A stretch of 64,000 nucleotides of DNA from Sipunculus nudus (GCA_026874595.1 CM049322.1:1783900-1847899), one strand, 5' to 3'; positions 51,301 through 64,000 are shown, numbered from the stretch's first letter. Notes: generated by a model from the letters alone, not told the origin. Made by a program: numbers and translations.

Positions 51301-52932
51301 AAAAGTGATATAATCTAATTTAGGGACCCATTTTTCTCTTTAAACCTCAATAATCAAACGTTTTTTTTTTACCATATTCAACATAAATAGACTGCTGGGA
51401 AGTCTAACATTATATTATTTCTCCGGAAAATGGTCGGAAAACGCATTTATGGAGACATAGTTCCTTTGCTTACACCTTGCTTACGCTTTGCTTATGCTTT
51501 GCTTACGGTGAAAACACCAAAGAACTCAAGCATTTTTTCTGCAAAAACAGACAAGTATGAACCATAGGGACACAGCCTGGTTCCCTGGCTACACAATAGT
51601 GCCTGTTAGTCATCATGAATCTAAAAATTAAGGGTCAAACCGTTCCATCTAAATCAGAAATAGATAATACTATTAATATCAAAAAGTGATAATATCGAGT
51701 TTAGGGAGCCATTTTTCTTTTTTACCTGAATTGATCAACAGTTATGTTCCAACTTCGACAAAAATACACTCTTGAGAGCCTAATACTATATTATATCTTC
51801 AGAATATGGTTGCAAATCGCCTTTATGGAGACATAGTTTCCTTGCTTACATTTTGCTTACGCTTTGCTTATGCTTTGCTTACGAAGAAAACACCACAGAT
51901 TTTAAGCATTTTTCTACAAACACTCACAAATACTACCCATAGGTACACTGACTGGTTCACTGGCTACACGAAAATACCTGTTAGAGGTCAGTACTCTAAA
52001 TATTAGGGGTCAAATCGTACAATCAAAATCAGAAATAGCTATTACTTCTCAATTCTAAAAGTGATATAATCTAATTTAGGGACCCATTTTTCTCTTTTAA
52101 CCTCAACAATCAAAAGTTTTTATACCATATTCGACATAAATAGACTGCTGGGAAGTCTAACATTATATTATTTCTTCGGAAAATGGTCGGAAAACGCATT
52201 TATGGAGACATAGTTCCTTTGCTTACACTTTGCTTACGCTTTGCTTATGTTTTTATTACGGTGAAAACACCAAAGAACTCAAGCAATTTTTTGGAAATAC
52301 AGACAAGTATGAACCATAGGGACACAGTCTGGATCCCTGGTTACACAATAGTGCCTGTTAGTCATCACGAATCTAAAAATTAAGGGTCAAACCGTTCTAT
52401 CTAAATCAGAAATAGATAATACTATTAATTTCAAAAAGTGATAATATTGAGTTTAGGGAGCCATTTTTCTTTTTTACCTCAATTGATCAACAGTTATGTT
52501 CCTTCGACATAGATAGACTCTTGGAGAGCCTAATATTATATTATATCTTCAGAATATGGTTGCAAATCGCCTTTATGGAGACATAGTTCCTTTGCTTACA
52601 TTTTGCTTACCCTTTGCTTATGCTTTGCTTACGAAGAAAACACCACAGATTTTAAGCATTTTTCTACAAACACTCACAAATACTACCCATAGGGACACTG
52701 ACTGGTTCACTGGCTACACGAAAATACCTGTTAGTGGTCAGTACTCTAAATATTAGGGGTCAAATCGTACAATCAAAATCAGAAATAGCTATTACTTCTC
52801 AATTCTAAAAGTGATATAATCTAATTTAGGGACCCATTTTTCTCTTTTAACCTCAACAATCAAAAGTTTTTATACCATATTCGACATAAATAGACTGCTT
52901 GGAAGTCTAACATTATATTATTTCTTCGGAAA
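48375..52932 (+). repeat. 4.5-kb block copied from 32.6-37.1 kb
   Basis: B 48797, A 49174, B 49547, A 49924, B 50297, A 50675, B 51050 and A 51430 match 33018-35651 at offset 15779. B 51806, A 52183 and B 52556 match at 15780; the one-base change is a T insertion in A 51430. The 10-T run before A 35651 is shared by the linker before A 51430. The match ends between B 52556 and A 52933, where the sequence switches to the VDNRL-type A. Confidence 0.9.
51430..51631 (+). repeat. A core with 1-bp T insertion
   Basis: The T-run after CA in CATTTTTCTGC is one T longer here (51533-51538), shifting the frame. The counterpart at 35651 lacks it, so the change is private to this copy and accounts for the offset change from 15779 to 15780. 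Confidence 0.88.
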
Positions 52933-53133
52933 ATAGTCGATAACCGCCTTTATGGAGACATAGTTCCTTTGCTTACACTTTGCTTACGCTTTGCTTATGC
53001 TTTTATTACGGTGAAAACACCAAAGAACTCAAGCAATTTTTTGGAAATACAGACAAGTATGAACCATAAGGACACAGTCTGGTTCCCTGGCTACACAATA
53101 GTGCCTGTTAGTCATCATGAATCTAAAAATTAA
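52933..53133 (+). repeat. A core (VDNRL type) with lost ATG (ATA)
   Basis: Begins ATAGTCGATAACC, whereas the VDNRL copies at 40156 and 55186 keep ATG. It is a private mutation after the 2253-bp and 12777-bp duplications. Confidence 0.88.
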
Positions 53134-56100
53134 GGGTCAAACCGTTCCATCTAAATCAGAAATAGATAATACTGTTAATTTCAAAAAGTGATAATATCGG
53201 GATTAGGGACCCATTTTTCTTTTTTACCTGAATTGATCAACAGTTATGATCCAAATTCGACATAAATAGACTCTTGGAGAGCCTAATATTATATTATATC
53301 TTCAGAATATGGTTGCAAATCGCCTTTATGGAGACATAGTTCCTTTGCTTACATTTTGCTTACGCTTTGCTTATGCTTTGCTTACGAAGAAAACACCACA
53401 GATTTTAAGCATTTTTCTACAAACACTCACAAATACTACCCATAGGGACACTGACTGGTTCACTGGCTACACGAAAATACCTGTTAGTGGTCAGTACTCT
53501 AAATATTAGGGGTCAAATCGTACAATCAAAATCAGAAATAGCTATTACTTCTCAATTCTAAAAGTGATATAATCTAATTTAGGGACCCATTTTTCTCTTT
53601 AAACCTCAATAATCAAAAGTTTTTATACCATATTCGACATAAATAGACTGCTGGGAAGTCTAACATTATATTATTTCTTCGGAAAATGGTCGGAAAACGC
53701 ATTTATGGAGACATAGTTCCTTTGCTTACACTTTGCTTACGATTTGCTTATGCTTTGCTTACGGTGAAAACACCAAAGAACTCAAGCATTTTTCTGCAAA
53801 TACAGACAAGTATTAACCATAGGGACACAGCCTGGTTCCCTGGCTACACAATAGTGCCTGTTAGTCATCATGAATCTAAAAATAAAGGGTCAAACCGTTC
53901 TATCTAAATCAGAAATAGATAATACTATTAATTTCAAAAAGTGATAATATCGAGTTTAGGGACCCATTTTTCTTTTTTACCTGAATAGATTAACAGTTAT
54001 GTTCCTTCGACATAGATAGACTCTTGGAGAGCCTAATATTATATTATACCTTCAGAATATGGTTGCAAATCGCCTTTATGGAGACATAGTTCCTTTGCTT
54101 ACATTTTGCTTACGCTTAGCTTTTGCTTTGCTTACGAAGAAAACACCACAGATTTTAAGCATTTTTCTACAAACACTCACAAATACTACCCATAGGGACA
54201 CTGACTGGTTCACTGGCTACACGAAAATACCTGTTAGTGGTCAGTACTCTAAATATTAGGGGTCAAATCGTACAATCAAAATCAAAAATAGCTATTACTT
54301 CTCAATTCTAAAAGTGATATAATCTAATTTAGGGACCCATTTTTCTCTTTTAACCTCAATAATCAAAAGTTTTTATACCATATTCGACATAAATAGACAG
54401 CTGGGAAGTCTAACATTATATTATTTCTTCGGAAAATGGTCGGAAAACGCATTTATGGAGACATAGTTCCTTTGCTTACACTTTGCTTACGATTTGCTTA
54501 TGCTTTGCTTACGGTGAAAACACCAATGAACTCAAGCATTTTTCTGCAAATACAGACAAGTATGAACCATAGGGACACAGCCTGGTTCCCTGGCTACACA
54601 ATAGTGCCTGTTAGTCATCATGAATCTAAAAATAAAGGGTCAAACCGTTCTATCTAAATCAGAAATAGATAATACTATTAATTTCAAAAAGTGATAATAT
54701 CGAGTTTAGGGACCCATTTTTCTTTTTTACCTGAATTGATTAACAGTTATGTTCCTTCGACATAGATAGACTCTTGGAGAGCCTAATATTATATTATACC
54801 TTCAGAATATGGTTGCAAATCGCCTTTATGGAGACATAGTTCCTTTGCTTACATTTTGCTTACGCTTTACTTATGCTTTGCTTACGAAGAAAACACCACA
54901 GATTTTAAGCATTTTTCTACAAACACTCACAAATACTACCCATAGGGACACTGACTGGTTCACTGGCTACACGAAAATACCTGTTAGTGGTCAGTACTCT
55001 AAATATTAGGGGTCAAATCGTACAATCAAAATCAGAAATAGCTATTACTTCTCAATTCTAAAAGTGATATAATCTAATTTAGGGACCCATTTTTCTCTTT
55101 TAACCTCAACAATCAAAAGTTTTTATACCATATTCGACATAAATAGACTGCTTGGAAGTCTAACATTATATTATTTCTTCGGAAAATGGTCGATAACCGC
55201 CTTTATGGAGACATAGTTCCTTTGCTTACACTTTGCTTACGCTTTGCTTATGCTTTTATTACGGTGAAAACACCAAAGAACTCAAGCAATTTTTTGGAAA
55301 TACAGACAAGTATGAACCATAAGGACACAGTCTGGTTCCCTGGCTACACAATAGTGCCTGTTAGTCATCATGAATCTAAAAATTAAGGGTCAAACCGTTC
55401 CATCTAAATCAGAAATAGATAATACTGTTAATTTCAAAAAGTGATAATATCGGGATTAGGGACCCATTTTTCTTTTTTACCTGAATTGATCAACAGTTAT
55501 GTTCCAAATTCGACATAAATAGACTCTTGGAGAGCCTAATATTATATTATATCTTCAGAATATGGTTGCAAATCGCCTTTATGGAGACATAGTTCCTTTG
55601 CTTACATTTTGCTTACGCTTTGCTTATGCTTTGCTTACGAAGAAAACACCACAGATTTTAAGCATTTTTCTACAAACACTCACAAATACTACCCATAGGG
55701 ACACTGACTGGTTCACTGGCTACACGAAAATACCTGTTAGTGGTCAGTACTCTAAATATTAGGGGTCAAATCGTACAATCAAAATCAGAAATAGCTATTA
55801 CTTCTCAATTCTAAAAGTGATATAATCTAATTTAGGGACCCATTTTTCTCTTTAAACCTCAATAATCAAAAGTTTTTATACCATATTCGACATAAATAGA
55901 CTGCTGGGAAGTCTAACATTATATTATTTCTTCGGAAAATGGTCGGAAAACGCATTTATGGAGACATAGTTCCTTTGCTTACACTTTGCTTACGATTTGC
56001 TTATGCTTTGCTTACGGTGAAAACACCAAAGAACTCAAGCATTTTTCTGCAAATACAGACAAGTATTAACCATAGGGACACAGCCTGGTTCCCTGGCTAC

Positions 56101-58388
56101 ACAATAGTGCCTGTTAGTCATCATGAATCTAAAAATAAAGGGTCAAACCGTTCTATCTAAATCAGAAATAGATAATACTATTAATTTCAAAAAGTGATAA
56201 TATCGAGTTTAGGGACCCATTTTTCTTTTTTACCTGAATAGATTAACAGTTATGTTCCTTCGACATAGATAGACTCTTGGAGAGCCTAATATTATATTAT
56301 ACCTTCAGAATATGGTTGCAAATCGCCTTTATGGAGACATAGTTCCTTTGCTTACATTTTGCTTACGCTTAGCTTTTGCTTTGCTTACGAAGAAAACACC
56401 ACAGATTTTAAGCATTTTTCTACAAACACTCACAAATACTACCCATAGGGACACTGACTGGTTCACTGGCTACACGAAAATACCTGTTAGTGGTCAGTAC
56501 TCTAAATATTAGGGGTCAAATCGTACAATCAAAATCAAAAATAGCTATTACTTCTCAATTCTAAAAGTGATATAATCTAATTTAGGGACCCATTTTTCTC
56601 TTTTAACCTCAATAATCAAAAGTTTTTATACCATATTCGACATAAATAGACAGCTGGGAAGTCTAACATTATATTATTTCTTCGGAAAATGGTCGGAAAA
56701 CGCATTTATGGAGACATAGTTCCTTTGCTTACACTTTGCTTACGATTTGCTTATGCTTTGCTTACGGTGAAAACACCAATGAACTCAAGCATTTTTCTGC
56801 AAATACAGACAAGTATGAACCATAGGGACACAGCCTGGTTCCCTGGCTACACAATAGTGCCTGTTAGTCATCATGAATCTAAAAATAAAGGGTCAAACCG
56901 TTCTATCTAAATCAGAAATAGATAATACTATTAATTTCAAAAAGTGATAATATCGAGTTTAGGGACCCATTTTTCTTTTTTACCTGAATTGATTAACAGT
57001 TATGTTCCTTCGACATAGATAGACTCTTGGAGAGCCTAATATTATATTATACCTTCAGAATATGGTTGCAAATCGCCTTTATGGAGACATAGTTCCTTTG
57101 CTTACATTTTGCTTACGCTTTACTTATGCTTTGCTTACGAAGAAAACACCACAGATTTTAAGCATTTTTCTACAGATACTCACAAATACTACCCATAGGG
57201 ACACAGACTGGTTCACTGGCTACATGATAATACCTGTTAGTGGTCAGTACTCTAAATATTAGGGGTCAAATCGTACAATGAAAACCAGAAATAGCTATAA
57301 CTTCTCAATTCTAAAAGTGATATAATCTAATTTAGGGACCCATTTTTCCCTTTTAACCTCAATAATCAAACGTTTTTTTTACCATATTCAACATAAATAG
57401 ACTGCTGGGAAGTCTAACATTATATTATTTCTCCGGAAAATGGTCGAAAAACGCATTTATATAGACATAGTTCCTTTGCTTACACTTTGCTTACACTTTG
57501 CTTATGCTTTTATTACGGTGAAAACACCAAAGAACTCAAGCAATATTTTGGAAATACAGACAAGTATGAACCATAGGGACACAGCCTGGTTCCCTGGCTA
57601 CACAATAGTGCCTGTTAGTCATCACGAATCTAAAAATTAAGGGTCAAACAGTTCCATCTAAATCAGAAATAGATAATACTATTAATTTCAAAAAGTGATA
57701 ATATTGAGTTTAGGGAGCCATTTTTCTTATTTCCTGAATTGATCAACAGTTATGTTCCTTCGACATAGATAGACTCTTGGAGAGCCTAATATTATATTAT
57801 ATCTTCAGAATATGGTTGCAAATTGCCTTTATGGAGACATAGTTCCTTTGCTTACATTTTGCTTACGCTTTGCTTATGCTTTGCTTACGAAGAAAACACC
57901 ACCGATTTTAAGCATTATTCTACAAATACTCACAAATACTACCCATAGGGACACAGACTGGTTCACTGGCTACATAATAATACCTGTTAGTGGTCAGTAC
58001 TCTAAATATTAGGGGTCAAATCGTACAATCAAAATCAGAAATAGCTATTACTTCTCCATTTCTAAAAGTGATATAATCTAATTTAGGGACCCATTTTTCT
58101 CTTTTAACCTCAATAATCAAAAGTTTTTTTACCATATTCGACATAAATAGCCTGCTGGGAAGTCTAACATTATATTATTTCTTCGGAAAATGGTCGGAAA
58201 ACGCATTTATGGAGACATAGTTCCTTTGCTAACACTTTGCTTACGCTTTGCTTATGCTTTGCTTACGGTGAAAACACCAAAGAACTCAAGCATTTATCTG
58301 CAAATACAGACAAGTATGAACCATAGGGACACAGCCTGGTTCCCTGGCTACACAATAGTGCCTGTTAGTCATCATGAATCTAAAAATT
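52933..58388 (+). repeat. Block copied from 39.0-43.4 kb with an added three-dimer expansion
   Basis: B 54059 to A 58190 match B 39029 to A 43160 monomer for monomer at 15030. A 52933 to A 54436 match A 40156 to A 41659 at 12777. Hence VDNRL A, B, Ile43 A, LAFALL B and Met31 A appear twice here, 2253 bp apart (52933 with 55186, 53309 with 55562, 53686 with 55939, 54059 with 56312, 54436 with 56689). The first VDNRL copy has a lost start (ATA). The match to 43160 ends at the A stop codon (TAA at 58390 against AAA). Confidence 0.9.
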
Positions 58389-61300
58389 AAGGGTCAAACC
58401 GTTCCATCTAAATCAGAAATTGATAATACTATTAATTTCAAAAAGTGATAATATCGGGATTAGATACCCATTTTTCTTTTTTACCTGAATTGATCAACAG
58501 TTATGTTCCAAATTCGACATAAATAGACTCTTGGAGAGCCTAATATTATATTTTATCTTCAGAATATGGTTGCAAATCGCCTTTATGGAGACATAGTTCC
58601 TTTGCTTACATTTTGCTTACGCTTTGCTTATGCTTTGCTTACGAAGAAAACACCACAGATTTTAAGCATTTTTCTACAAATACTCACAAATACTACCCAT
58701 AGGGACACTGACTGGTTCACTGGCTACACGAAAATACCTGTTAGTGTTCAGTACTCTAAATATTAGGGATCAAATCGTACAATCAAAATCAGAAATAGCT
58801 ATTACTTCTCAATTCTAAAAGTGATATAATCTAATTTACGGACCCATTTTTCTCTTTTAACCTCAATAATCAAAAGTTTTTATACCATATTCGACATAAA
58901 TAGACTGCTGGGAAGTCTAACATTATATTATTTCTTCGGAAAATGGTCGGAAAACGCATTTATGGAGACATAGTTCCTTTGCTTACACCTTGCTTACGCT
59001 TTGCTTATGCTTTGCTTACGGTGAAAACACCAAAGAACTCAAGCATTTTTCTGCAAATACAGACAAGTATGAACCATAGGGACACAGCCTGGTTCCCTGG
59101 CTACACAATAGTGCCTGTTAGTCATCATGAATCTAAAAATTAAGGGTCAAACCGTTCCATCTAAATCAGAAATTGATAATACTATTAATTTCAAAAAGTG
59201 ATAATATCGGGATTAGATACCCATTTTTCTTTTTTACCTGAATTGATCAACAGTTATGTTCCAAATTCGACATAAATAGACTCTTGGAGAGCCTAATATT
59301 ATATTTTATCTTCAGAATATGGTTGCAAATCGCCTTTATGGAGACATAGTTCCTTTGCTTACATTTTGCTTACGCTTTGCTTATGCTTTGCTTACGAAGA
59401 AAACACCACAGATTTTAAGCATTTTTCTACAAATACTCACAAATACTACCCATAGGGACACTGACTGGTTCACTGGCTACACGAAAATACCTGTTAGTGT
59501 TCAGTACTCTAAATATTAGGGATCAAATCGTACAATCAAAATCAGAAATAGCTATTACTTCTCAATTCTAAAAGTGATATAATCTAATTTAGGGACCCAT
59601 TTTTCTCTTTTAACCTCAATAATCAAAAGTTTTTATACCATATTCGACATAAATAGACTGCTGGGAAGTCTAACATTATATTATTTCTTCGGAAAATGGT
59701 CGGAAAACGCATTTATGGAGACATAGTTCCTTTGCTTACACCTTGCTTACGCTTTGCTTATGCTTTGCTTACGGTGAAAACACCAAAGAACTCAAGCATT
59801 TTTCTGCAAATACAGACAAGTATGAACCATAGGGACACAGCCTGGTTCCCTGGCTACACAATAGTGCCTGTTAGTCATCATGAATCTAAAAATTAAGGGT
59901 CAAACCGTTCCATCAAAATCAGAAATAGATAATACTATAAATTTAAAAAAAGTGATAATATCGGGATTAGATACCCATTTTTCTTTTTTACCTGAATTGA
60001 TCAACAGTTATGTTCCAAATTCGACATAAATAGACTCTTGGAGAGCCTAATATTATATTTTATCTTCAGAATATGGTTGCAAATCGCCTTTATGGAGACA
60101 TAGTTCCTTTGCTTACATTTTGCTTACGCTTTGCTTATGCTTTGCTTACGAAGAAAACACCACAGATTTTAAGCATTTTTCTACAAATACTCACAAATAC
60201 TACCCATAGGGACACTGACTGGTTCACTGGCTACACGAAAATACCTGTTAGTGTTCAGTACTCTAAATATTATGGATCAAATCGTACAATCAAAATCAGA
60301 AATAGCTATTACTTCTCAATTCTAAAAGTGATATAATCTAATTTAGGGACCCATTTTTCTCTTTTAACCTCAATAATCAAAAGTTTTTATACCATATTCG
60401 ACATAAATAGACTGCTGGGAAGTCTAACATTATATTATTTCTTCGGAAAATGGTCGGAAAACGCATTTATGGAGACATAGTTCCTTTGTTTACACCTTGC
60501 TTACGCTTTGCTTATGCTTTGCTTATGGTGAAAACACCAAAGAACTCAAGCATTTTTCTGCAAATACAGACAAGTATGAACCATAGGGACACAGCCTGGT
60601 TCCCTGGCTACACAATAGTGCCTGTTAGTCATCATGAATCTAAAAATAAAGGGTCAAACCGTTCTATCTAAATCAGAAATAGATAATATTATTAATTTCA
60701 AAAAGTGATAATATCGAGTTTAGGGTCCCATTTTTCTTTTTTACCTGAATTTATTAACAGTTATGTTCCTTCGACATAGATAGACTCTTGGAGAGCCTAA
60801 TATTATATTATACCTTCAGAATATGGTTGCAAATCTCTTTTATGGAGACATAGTTCCTTTGCTTACATTTTGCTTACGCTTTGCTTATCCTTTGCTTACG
60901 AAGAAAACACCACAGATTTTAAGCATTTTTCTACAAATACTCACAAATACTACCCATAGGGACACAGACTGGTTCACTGGCTACATGATAATACCTGTTA
61001 GTGGTCAGTACTCTAAATATTAGGGATCAAATCGTACAATGAAAATCAGAATTAGCTATTACTTCTTAATTCTAAAAGTGATATAATCTAATTTAGGGAC
61101 CCATTTTTCTCTTTAAACCTCAATAATCAAACGTTTTTTTTACCATATTCAACATAAATAGACTGCTGGGAAGTCTAACATTATATTATTTCTCCGGAAA
61201 ATGGTCGGAAAACGCATTTATGGAGACATAGTTCCTTTGCTTACACTTTGCTTACGCTTTGCTTATGCTTTGCTTACGGTGAAAACACCAAAGAACTCAA

Positions 61301-64000
61301 GCATTTTTCTGCAAATACAGACAAGTATGAACCATAGGGACACAGCTTGGTTCCGTGGCTACACAATAGTGCCTGTTAGTCATCATGAATCTAAAAATTA
61401 AGGGTCAAACCGTTCCATCTAAATCAGAAATAGATAATACTATAAATTTCAAAAAAGTGATAATATCGGGATTAGATACCCATTTTTCTTTTTTACCTGA
61501 ATTGATCAACAGTTATGTTCCAAATTCGACATAAATAGACTCTTGGAGAGCCTAATATTATATTTTATCTTCAGAATATGGTTGCAAATCGCCTTTATGG
61601 AGACACAGTTCCGCTGCTTACATTTTGCTTACGCTTTGCTTATGCTTTGCTTACGAAGAAAACACCACAGATTTTAAGCATTTTTCTACAAACACTCACA
61701 AATACTACCCATAGGGACACTGACTGGTTCACTGGCTACACGAAAATACCTGTTAGTGGTCAGTACTCTAAATATTAGGGGTCAAATCGTACAATCAAAA
61801 TCAGAAATAGCTATTACTTCTCAATTCTAAAAGTGATATAATCTAATTTAGGGACCCATTTTTCTCTTTTAACCTCAACAATCAAAAGTTTTTATACCAT
61901 ATTCGACATAAATAGACTGCTGGGAAGTCTAACATTATATTATTTCTTCGGAAAATGGTCGGAAAGCGCATTTATGGAGACATAGTTCCTTTGCTTACAC
62001 TTTGCTTACGCTTTGCTTATGCTTTGCTTACGGTGAAAACACCAAAGAACTCAAGCATTTTTCTGCAAATACAGACAAGTATGAACCATAGGGACACAGC
62101 CTGGTTCCGTGGCTACACAATAGTGCCTGTTAGTTATCATGAATCTAAAAATTAAGGGTCAAACCGTTACATCTAAATCAGAAATAGATAATCCAATAAA
62201 TTTCAAAAAAGTGATAATATCGGGATTAGATACCCATTTTTCTTTTTTACCTGAATTGATCAACAGTTATGTTCCAAATTCGACATAAATAGACTCTTGG
62301 AGAGCCTAATATTATATTTTATCTTCAGAATATGGTTGCAAATCGCCTTTATGGAGACATAGTTCCGTTGCTTACATTTTGCTTACGCTTTGCTTATGCT
62401 TTGCTTACGAAGAAAACACCACAGATTTTAAGCATTTTTCTACAAATACTCACAAATACTACCCATAGGGACACTGACTGGTTCACTGGCTACACGAAAA
62501 TACCTGTTAGTGTTCAGTACTCTAAATATTAGGGATCAAATCGTACAATCAAAATCAGAAATAGCTATTACTTCTCAATTCTAAAAGTGATATAATCTAA
62601 TTTAGGGACCCATTTTTCTCTTTTAACCTCAATAATCAAAAGTTTTTATACCATATTCGACATAAATAGACTGCTGGGAAGTCTAACATTATATTATTTC
62701 TTCGGAAAATGGTCGGAAAACGCATTTATGGAGACATAGTTCCTTTGCTTACACCTTGCTTACGCTTTGCTTATGCTTTGCTTACGGTGAAAACACCAAA
62801 GAACTCAAGCATTTTTCTGCAAATACAGACAAGTATGAACCATAGGGACACAGCCTGGTTCCCTGGCTACACAATAGTGCCTGTTAGTCATCATGAATCT
62901 AAAAATTAAGGGTCAAACCGTTCCATCAAAATCAGAAATAGATAATACTATAAATTTAAAAAAAGTGATAATATCGGGATTAGATACCCATTTTTCTTTT
63001 TTACCTGAATTGATCAACAGTTATGTTCCAAATTCGACATAAATAGACTCTTGGAGAGCCTAATATTATATTTTATCTTCAGAATATGGTTGCAAATTGC
63101 CTTTATGGAGACATAGTTCCTTTGCTTACATTTTGCTTACGCTTTGCTTATGCTTTGCTTACGAAGAAAACACCACAGATTTTAAGCATTTTTCTACAAA
63201 TACTCACAAATACTACCCATAGGGACACTGACTGGTTCACTGGCTACACGAAAATACCTGTTAGTGTTCAGTACTCTAAATATTATGGATCAAATCGTAC
63301 AATCAAAATCAGAAATAGCTATTACTTCTCAATTCTAAAAGTGATATAATCTAATTTAGGGACCCATTTTTCTCTTTTAACCTCAATAATCAAAAGTTTT
63401 TATACCATATTCGACATAAATAGACTGCTGGGAAGTCTAACATTATATTATTTCTTCGGAAAATGGTCGGAAAACGCATTTATGGAGACATAGTTCCTTT
63501 GTTTACACCTTGCTTACGCTTTGCTTATGCTTTGCTTATGGTGAAAACACCAAAGAACTCAAGCATTTTTCTGCAAATACAGACAAGTATGAACCATAGG
63601 GACACAGCCTGGTTCCCTGGCTACACAATAGTGCCTGTTAGTCATCATGAATCTAAAAATAAAGGGTCAAACCGTTCTATCTAAATCAGAAATAGATAAT
63701 ATTATTAATTTCAAAAAGTGATAATATCGAGTTTAGGGTCCCATTTTTCTTTTTTACCTGAATTTATTAACAGTTATGTTCCTTCGACATAGATAGACTC
63801 TTGGAGAGCCTAATATTATATTATACCTTCAGAATATGGTTGCAAATCTCCTTTATGGAGACATAGTTCCTTTGCTTACATTTTGCTTACGCTTTGCTCA
63901 TCCTTTGCTTACGAAGAAAACACCACAGATTTTAAGCATTTTTCTACAAATACTCACAAATACTACCCATAGGGACACAGACTGGTTCACTGGCTACATG
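58389..64000 (+). repeat. Near-identical 753-bp dimers followed by a 3013-bp unit running off the window
   Basis: B 58566 and B 59319 are almost identical at 753 bp, as are A 58943 and A 59696. A 59696, B 60073, A 60450 and B 60823 recur at 62709, 63086, 63463 and 63836 (offset 3013, four dimers). Shared rare variants are the stop-lost B (TAT at 60271 and 63284, giving 87 codons), CATCAAAATC at 59912 and 62925, and the CATCC or TATCC subrepeat change. A 61201, B 61578 (Thr10), A 61955 and B 62332 lie between. The array continues beyond position 64000. Confidence 0.88.

Larger units (their letters stand above)
1..64000 (+). repeat. AB-dimer satellite DNA array with nested higher-order repeats
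   Basis: The entire window is tandem satellite DNA made of alternating A and B monomers of about 375 bp each. Every one of the 85 A cores is followed by a B core 372-377 bp downstream, and every B by an A 373-380 bp downstream. No AA or BB neighbours, no inversions and no insertions of foreign sequence were seen. The mean dimer period is 751.75 bp. Subtypes of A and B recur in fixed orders at longer spacings (about 1500, 2253, 3003, 4508, 6772 and 7520 bp, and 12-20 kb), which defines nested higher-order repeats. Arrays of this kind are known from eukaryotic centromeric and pericentromeric heterochromatin; assigning this one to such a place is inference. I do not recognise the family from memory. 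No sequence here is left for a conventional gene. Confidence 0.97.

Noticed and set aside
316-63684. A multigene family of about 150 small proteins of 66, 73 or 87 residues
   Set aside because: The A/B comparison shows mainly amino-acid-changing differences, broken copies spread equally well, there is no recognisable domain, and the frame coincides with the satellite monomer. The 73- and 87-codon versions are only stop-codon variants.
1-64000. CRISPR array
   Set aside because: The repeat unit is about 375 bp and there are no unique spacers between short repeats; the variable parts are themselves repeated.
1-64000. Ribosomal DNA spacer, 5S array or telomeric repeats
   Set aside because: No rRNA gene sequence and no short G-rich telomere motif is present; the array is homogeneous from edge to edge.
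1-64000. Transposable-element insertion within the array
   Set aside because: Monomer spacing stays within 372-380 bp throughout, so there is no room for an insertion, and no target-site duplication or terminal repeat was seen.

Overview
The whole 64-kb window is one uninterrupted tandem satellite array. I see no convincing protein gene, RNA gene, transposable element, CRISPR array or unique spacer. Two related monomers of about 375 bp, here called A and B, alternate strictly head to tail, all in the same orientation. There are 85 A cores (first ATG at 316, last at 63463), 84 complete B cores, and a partial B at each edge. The mean AB dimer period is 751.75 bp, from the first A to the last A over 84 dimers. 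G+C is about one third (96 of the first 300 bases).

A long homogenised satellite with a two-monomer base unit and several nested higher-order periods points to eukaryotic heterochromatin, most plausibly centromeric or pericentromeric. I do not recognise the satellite family and cannot name the species or phylum. Each monomer has a 201-bp core, nearly indel-free, that happens to be an open frame of 66 codons plus stop. A more variable AT-rich linker of about 172-179 bp follows it. The core contains four 11-bp subrepeats (consensus CTTTGCTTACG). The linker contains T-tracts and a 19-bp inverted repeat at -42 to -24 relative to the core ATG, present in both A and B.

Higher-order layout: 1-12042 is two copies of a roughly 6.77-kb, nine-dimer unit. 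12043-13848 is a short stretch of distinct dimers. 13849-16848 is a 1.5-kb unit present twice. About 17340-32379 is a 7.52-kb, ten-dimer unit present twice in tandem, with a hybrid monomer at the junction. 32380-37500 resembles 12.8-18.7 kb. 37500-48200 carries local subtypes in 0.75-, 2.25-, 3.0- and 4.5-kb periodicities. 48375-52900 copies 32.6-37.1 kb. 52933-58388 copies 39-43.4 kb, with a further three-dimer expansion. 58389-64000 has near-identical 753-bp dimers and then a 3013-bp unit that runs off the end. Nearly every higher-order period is a whole number of dimers, as expected if unequal exchange keeps A aligned with A and B with B.

The 66-codon frame is best read as incidental. A and B are about 84% identical in nucleotides over the core but only 70% identical in the translated product (20 amino-acid-changing codons against 4 synonymous). 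Copies with in-frame stops or lost start codons are amplified along with the intact ones.
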